A DNA stretch of 33,331 nucleotides from Methanobacteriota archaeon (GTDB lineage: Archaea > Thermoplasmatota > Thermoplasmata > SG8-5): contig VMTD01000023.1 of NCBI GenBank assembly GCA_013791785.1, forward strand, positions 1-33,331, written 5' to 3'. Both the position numbers and the translations under genes were made by a program. Positions 31,627 through 33,331 of this stretch are shown here, in pieces. Under the pieces are notes generated by a model. It made no database searches and was not told the origin of the DNA. It saw nothing but the letters and a program-made list of their open reading frames with translations. The number at the start of each line of letters is the position of its first letter. Position 1 is the first letter of the stretch.

Positions 31627-31961
31627 ATTAGGCCTCACACCCTGGCCTTACAGCCAAGGCTTCAAGGGATATCATGCAATTGGTTTTGTGTAAGTGGTCA
31701 GCCTTCAGAAGTTAATATTCAGCAATAGCTGGTTTGATTGCCCGGCTGTCTATTGTAATCTGTTCCCGCTTCAGTCATATCAAAAATCCATAATTTATTG
31801 TCAGAACTATCTGAAATAACAGAGGGGAACTTGGGGATACGGACCACTTACCGTTGTAAGAGGCTTCACATCAGTGACCTCTTACGGTTTTGTCACACGG
31901 CATCGAAACTCAAGCTTCAATGGAATGAATCCCGCCCTCACAGGCGGGGCATGGGTGGTTG
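31627..31961 (+). repeat. Structured repeat, copy D, interrupted
   Basis: The left part (31640-31680) matches the first hairpin and core of copies A and B (CCTGGCCTTACAGCCAAGG-type hairpin, then CTTCAAGGGAT). The right part (31890-31961) matches their second half: GTCACACGGCATCGAA (about 31891-31906), a weakened central hairpin, CCCGCCCTCACAGGCGGGGC (31931-31950) and ATGGGTGG. About 200 bp lie between, including the inverted repeat at 31690-31851. No gene is seen in 31473-32027. Confidence 0.55.
31690..31851. repeat. Inverted-repeat-bounded segment inside repeat D
   Basis: GTAAGTGGTC (31690-31699) and GACCACTTAC (31842-31851) are perfect 10-bp inverted repeats bounding 162 bp without coding capacity. 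Next to it is a separate hairpin, GTAAGAGG (31856-31863) with CCTCTTAC (31878-31885). Confidence 0.5.
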
Positions 31962-32027
31962 AAAGTACCAATTCCTTCCTGCCCTGCCCACACCGGCGTA
32001 GGCACAACGTTTATTAGATTCGCGGGG

Positions 32028-33089
32028 ATGCGACACCCGATGCAAGATCGCATAAACATGAACCATGGCGCCGGCGGCGAGGGCATGCAGGCGCTTCTCA
32101 AAGACATAATACTGGGACCGCTGGCCAGCGACCATGCCGAGATAGGTCTGGAGTCCCTGGACGATTCAGCTGTAATCGACGGAATTGTCCTGACAACAGA
32201 CGGTCACACAGTGAAGCCGCTGTTCTATCCCGGCGGCGACATCGGTCGTCTGGCGGTGTGCGGTACGGTGAACGACGTAGCCGCAATGGGCGCGGAACCG
32301 ATTGGTCTGGCTCTGGGCATGATAATGGAGGACGGCCTGGAGACGGACGTTCTGAAACGGGTGATGGAGAGTATCGGACTGACTTGCAGGGAATGCGGCG
32401 TACCGATAATCACCGGCGATACCAAGGTGGTGGAGAAGGGCGCTATTGATAATCTCATGATAACAACATCCGGCATCGGCAGGATGTGGCCGGCGCTGGA
32501 ACATAACAATCGGGTTCTGAAAGAATCGGCGGGCAGGGAGCAGAAATGGCTCAGGGACTGCAATCTTCGGGACGGCGATGACATAATCATCACCGGAACG
32601 ATTGGCGACCATGGAATCGCGCTCATGAGCTTCCGCGAGGGTTACAGTTTCAGTACCACTCTGGAGAGCGACAATGCACCGCTGAACGGCCTCATGAAAG
32701 AGGCCCTTGAAATCGGCGGGCTGGTTGCCGCCAAGGACCCCACCAGAGGCGGTGTGGCCAACACGCTCAACGAGCTGGCCGGTAAATCCGGAACCGGCAT
32801 AATAGTTCAGGAGGCGGAACTTCCTTTCAACCCGCAAGTTCGGGCGGCATCCGACCTCCTGGGCATAGACCCCCTGGAAGTGGGGAACGAGGGCAAGTTC
32901 GTTATCGGCGTTGCCCCGGAGTTCACTGAAGATGTTCTGAGAGCCATAAAAGCGAATCGATACGGGACCGACGCGCGAATCATCGGCCGGGCAACATCGG
33001 AACTCAAACGTGTGGTCATGGAAACTGCCGTCGGAGGCAAACGCATAATCGAGCCGCCAGCAGGAGACCCAGTTCCACGGATTTGCTGA
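32028..33089 (+). CDS. hypE: [NiFe]-hydrogenase maturation protein HypE
   Basis: This is a 353-residue protein of the PurM/AIR-synthase fold. HypE dehydrates the carbamoyl group that HypF places on its C-terminal cysteine, making the cyanide ligand of the hydrogenase iron. Visible marks are M-N-H-G-A-G-G-E-G-M at the start, T-D-G-H-T-V-x-P-L-F-Y-P-G-G-D-I-G, C-G-T-V-N-D-V-A-A-M-G-A, G-D-T-K-V-V, D-P-T-R-G-G-V-A, and the essential C-terminal P-R-I-C. ATG 32028 follows GCGGGG; ATG 32040 is also possible, and TTTATTA at about 32010 might drive a leaderless message. No other hyp or hydrogenase gene is in the window. Confidence 0.95.
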   Translation: MRHPMQDRINMNHGAGGEGMQALLKDIILGPLASDHAEIGLESLDDSAVIDGIVLTTDGHTVKPLFYPGGDIGRLAVCGTVNDVAAMGAEPIGLALGMIMEDGLETDVLKRVMESIGLTCRECGVPIITGDTKVVEKGAIDNLMITTSGIGRMWPALEHNNRVLKESAGREQKWLRDCNLRDGDDIIITGTIGDHGIALMSFREGYSFSTTLESDNAPLNGLMKEALEIGGLVAAKDPTRGGVANTLNELAGKSGTGIIVQEAELPFNPQVRAASDLLGIDPLEVGNEGKFVIGVAPEFTEDVLRAIKANRYGTDARIIGRATSELKRVVMETAVGGKRIIEPPAGDPVPRIC

Positions 33090-33160
33090 TTGGACAATCT
33101 GATATCATATTAGAAGGAGAAAGTAAGAGTTCGGTCTTCTGAAATTTTAGATTTTAGTGA

Positions 33161-33208
33161 TAAAGGCCGGGAACCCCCCGGTTTTTAAGCCGGGGATGAG
33201 AGGCCATT
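33161..33208. repeat. Nested GC-rich hairpin downstream of hypE
   Basis: CCCCGG (about 33174-33182 region) pairs with CCGGGG across a TTTTTAAG loop, enclosed by outer GGCC/GGCC arms. It resembles terminal palindromes of IS200/IS605-type elements or could end the hypE transcript. Only the pairing is certain. Confidence 0.45.
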
Positions 33209-33236
33209 TACACGGATATAAACAAAAAAATAGACC

Positions 33237-33304
33237 GCCATGCACCGTACATATATCAACATCTGAAATCAAAGCTAATCGGCTTTGATAATCAGGTGCA
33301 TGGC
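33237..33304. repeat. Long two-stem palindrome at the right edge
   Basis: The outer arms GCCATGCACC (33237-33246) and GGTGCATGGC (33295-33304) pair perfectly over 10 bp. Inside, CTGA/TCAG and ATCAAAGC (33268-33275) with GCTTTGAT (33282-33289) form a second stem with a 6-nt loop. It could be a structured RNA, a mobile-element end or an operator; the context is cut by the window edge. Confidence 0.6.
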
Positions 33305-33331
33305 CCCTAGGTAAACTTCCAGCCCTGGCAA

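Noticed and set aside
10770-31961. The four-copy repeat as a CRISPR array
   Set aside because: Copies are about 100-160 bp, scattered over 20 kb in both orientations, without regular spacers.
32028-33089. A hydrogenase maturation operon around hypE
   Set aside because: No hypA-D, hypF or hydrogenase subunit gene is visible on either side within the window.

Overview
The window reads as chromosomal DNA of an archaeon. It carries the archaeal/eukaryotic ribosomal protein eS17, a GPN-loop GTPase, a single-domain KaiC-like ATPase next to a V4R-domain protein, many small zinc-ribbon proteins, TATA boxes at archaeal distance from starts, and a tRNA gene with a bulge-helix-bulge type intron. The mix suits a euryarchaeal or Thermoplasmatota-like lineage, but that placement is inference; no marker in the window fixes the genus. 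At least six genes appear to start at TTG behind strong GGAGG-type ribosome binding sites, so starts were chosen by ribosome binding site, not by longest open frame.

Layout: (1) 1-5468: tail of a probable transposase at the left edge, eS17, an ABC-2 exporter operon (ATPase plus two permeases), a nitrilase-superfamily amidohydrolase, a membrane-anchored zinc-ribbon cyclophilin and a small zinc-ribbon membrane protein. (2) 5628-10269: two consecutive membrane-scaffold operons. The first has a zinc-ribbon protein with repeated short motifs, a YuaF/NfeD-like membrane protein and flotillin. The second has NfeD and a stomatin-type SPFH protein. Each ends in a GC-rich hairpin. (3) 10318-11181: a PAS protein, repeat copy A and a tRNA-Lys(CUU) gene whose 34-nt intron lies in the T-loop. 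(4) 11282-17640 (minus strand): a six-gene operon of mostly unrecognised proteins: a large coiled-coil membrane protein, a winged-helix-like/zinc-ribbon protein, a protein with PH/GRAM-like N-terminal modules, a FecR-domain protein and two multi-zinc-ribbon proteins. (5) 17905-21212: GPN GTPase, urocanate hydratase and a two-gene toxin-antitoxin-like pair. (6) 21370-29081: a probable signalling operon around a KaiC-like ATPase, with a small two-domain protein, a V4R sensor, a roadblock-like protein, a 900-residue coiled-coil/winged-helix protein, two tandem paralogues with a C-x-I/V-H-Q-x-F-R motif, and a GNAT-like protein. (7) 29100-33331: an accessory region with repeat copies C and B flanking a BRO-N/DinD-like gene, a helicase-less NucS-N-like/RQC/HRDC fusion, a fourth repeat copy split by an inverted-repeat segment, the hydrogenase maturation gene hypE, and strong hairpins at the right edge.

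The most notable items are the T-loop tRNA intron, a four-copy structured repeat whose central hairpin keeps its pairing while its sequence changes, the uncharacterised zinc-ribbon/FecR/coiled-coil operon beside the flotillin operons, the KaiC-centred cluster, and the RecQ-tail fusion. All functional calls come from reading motifs by eye; no database search was run.
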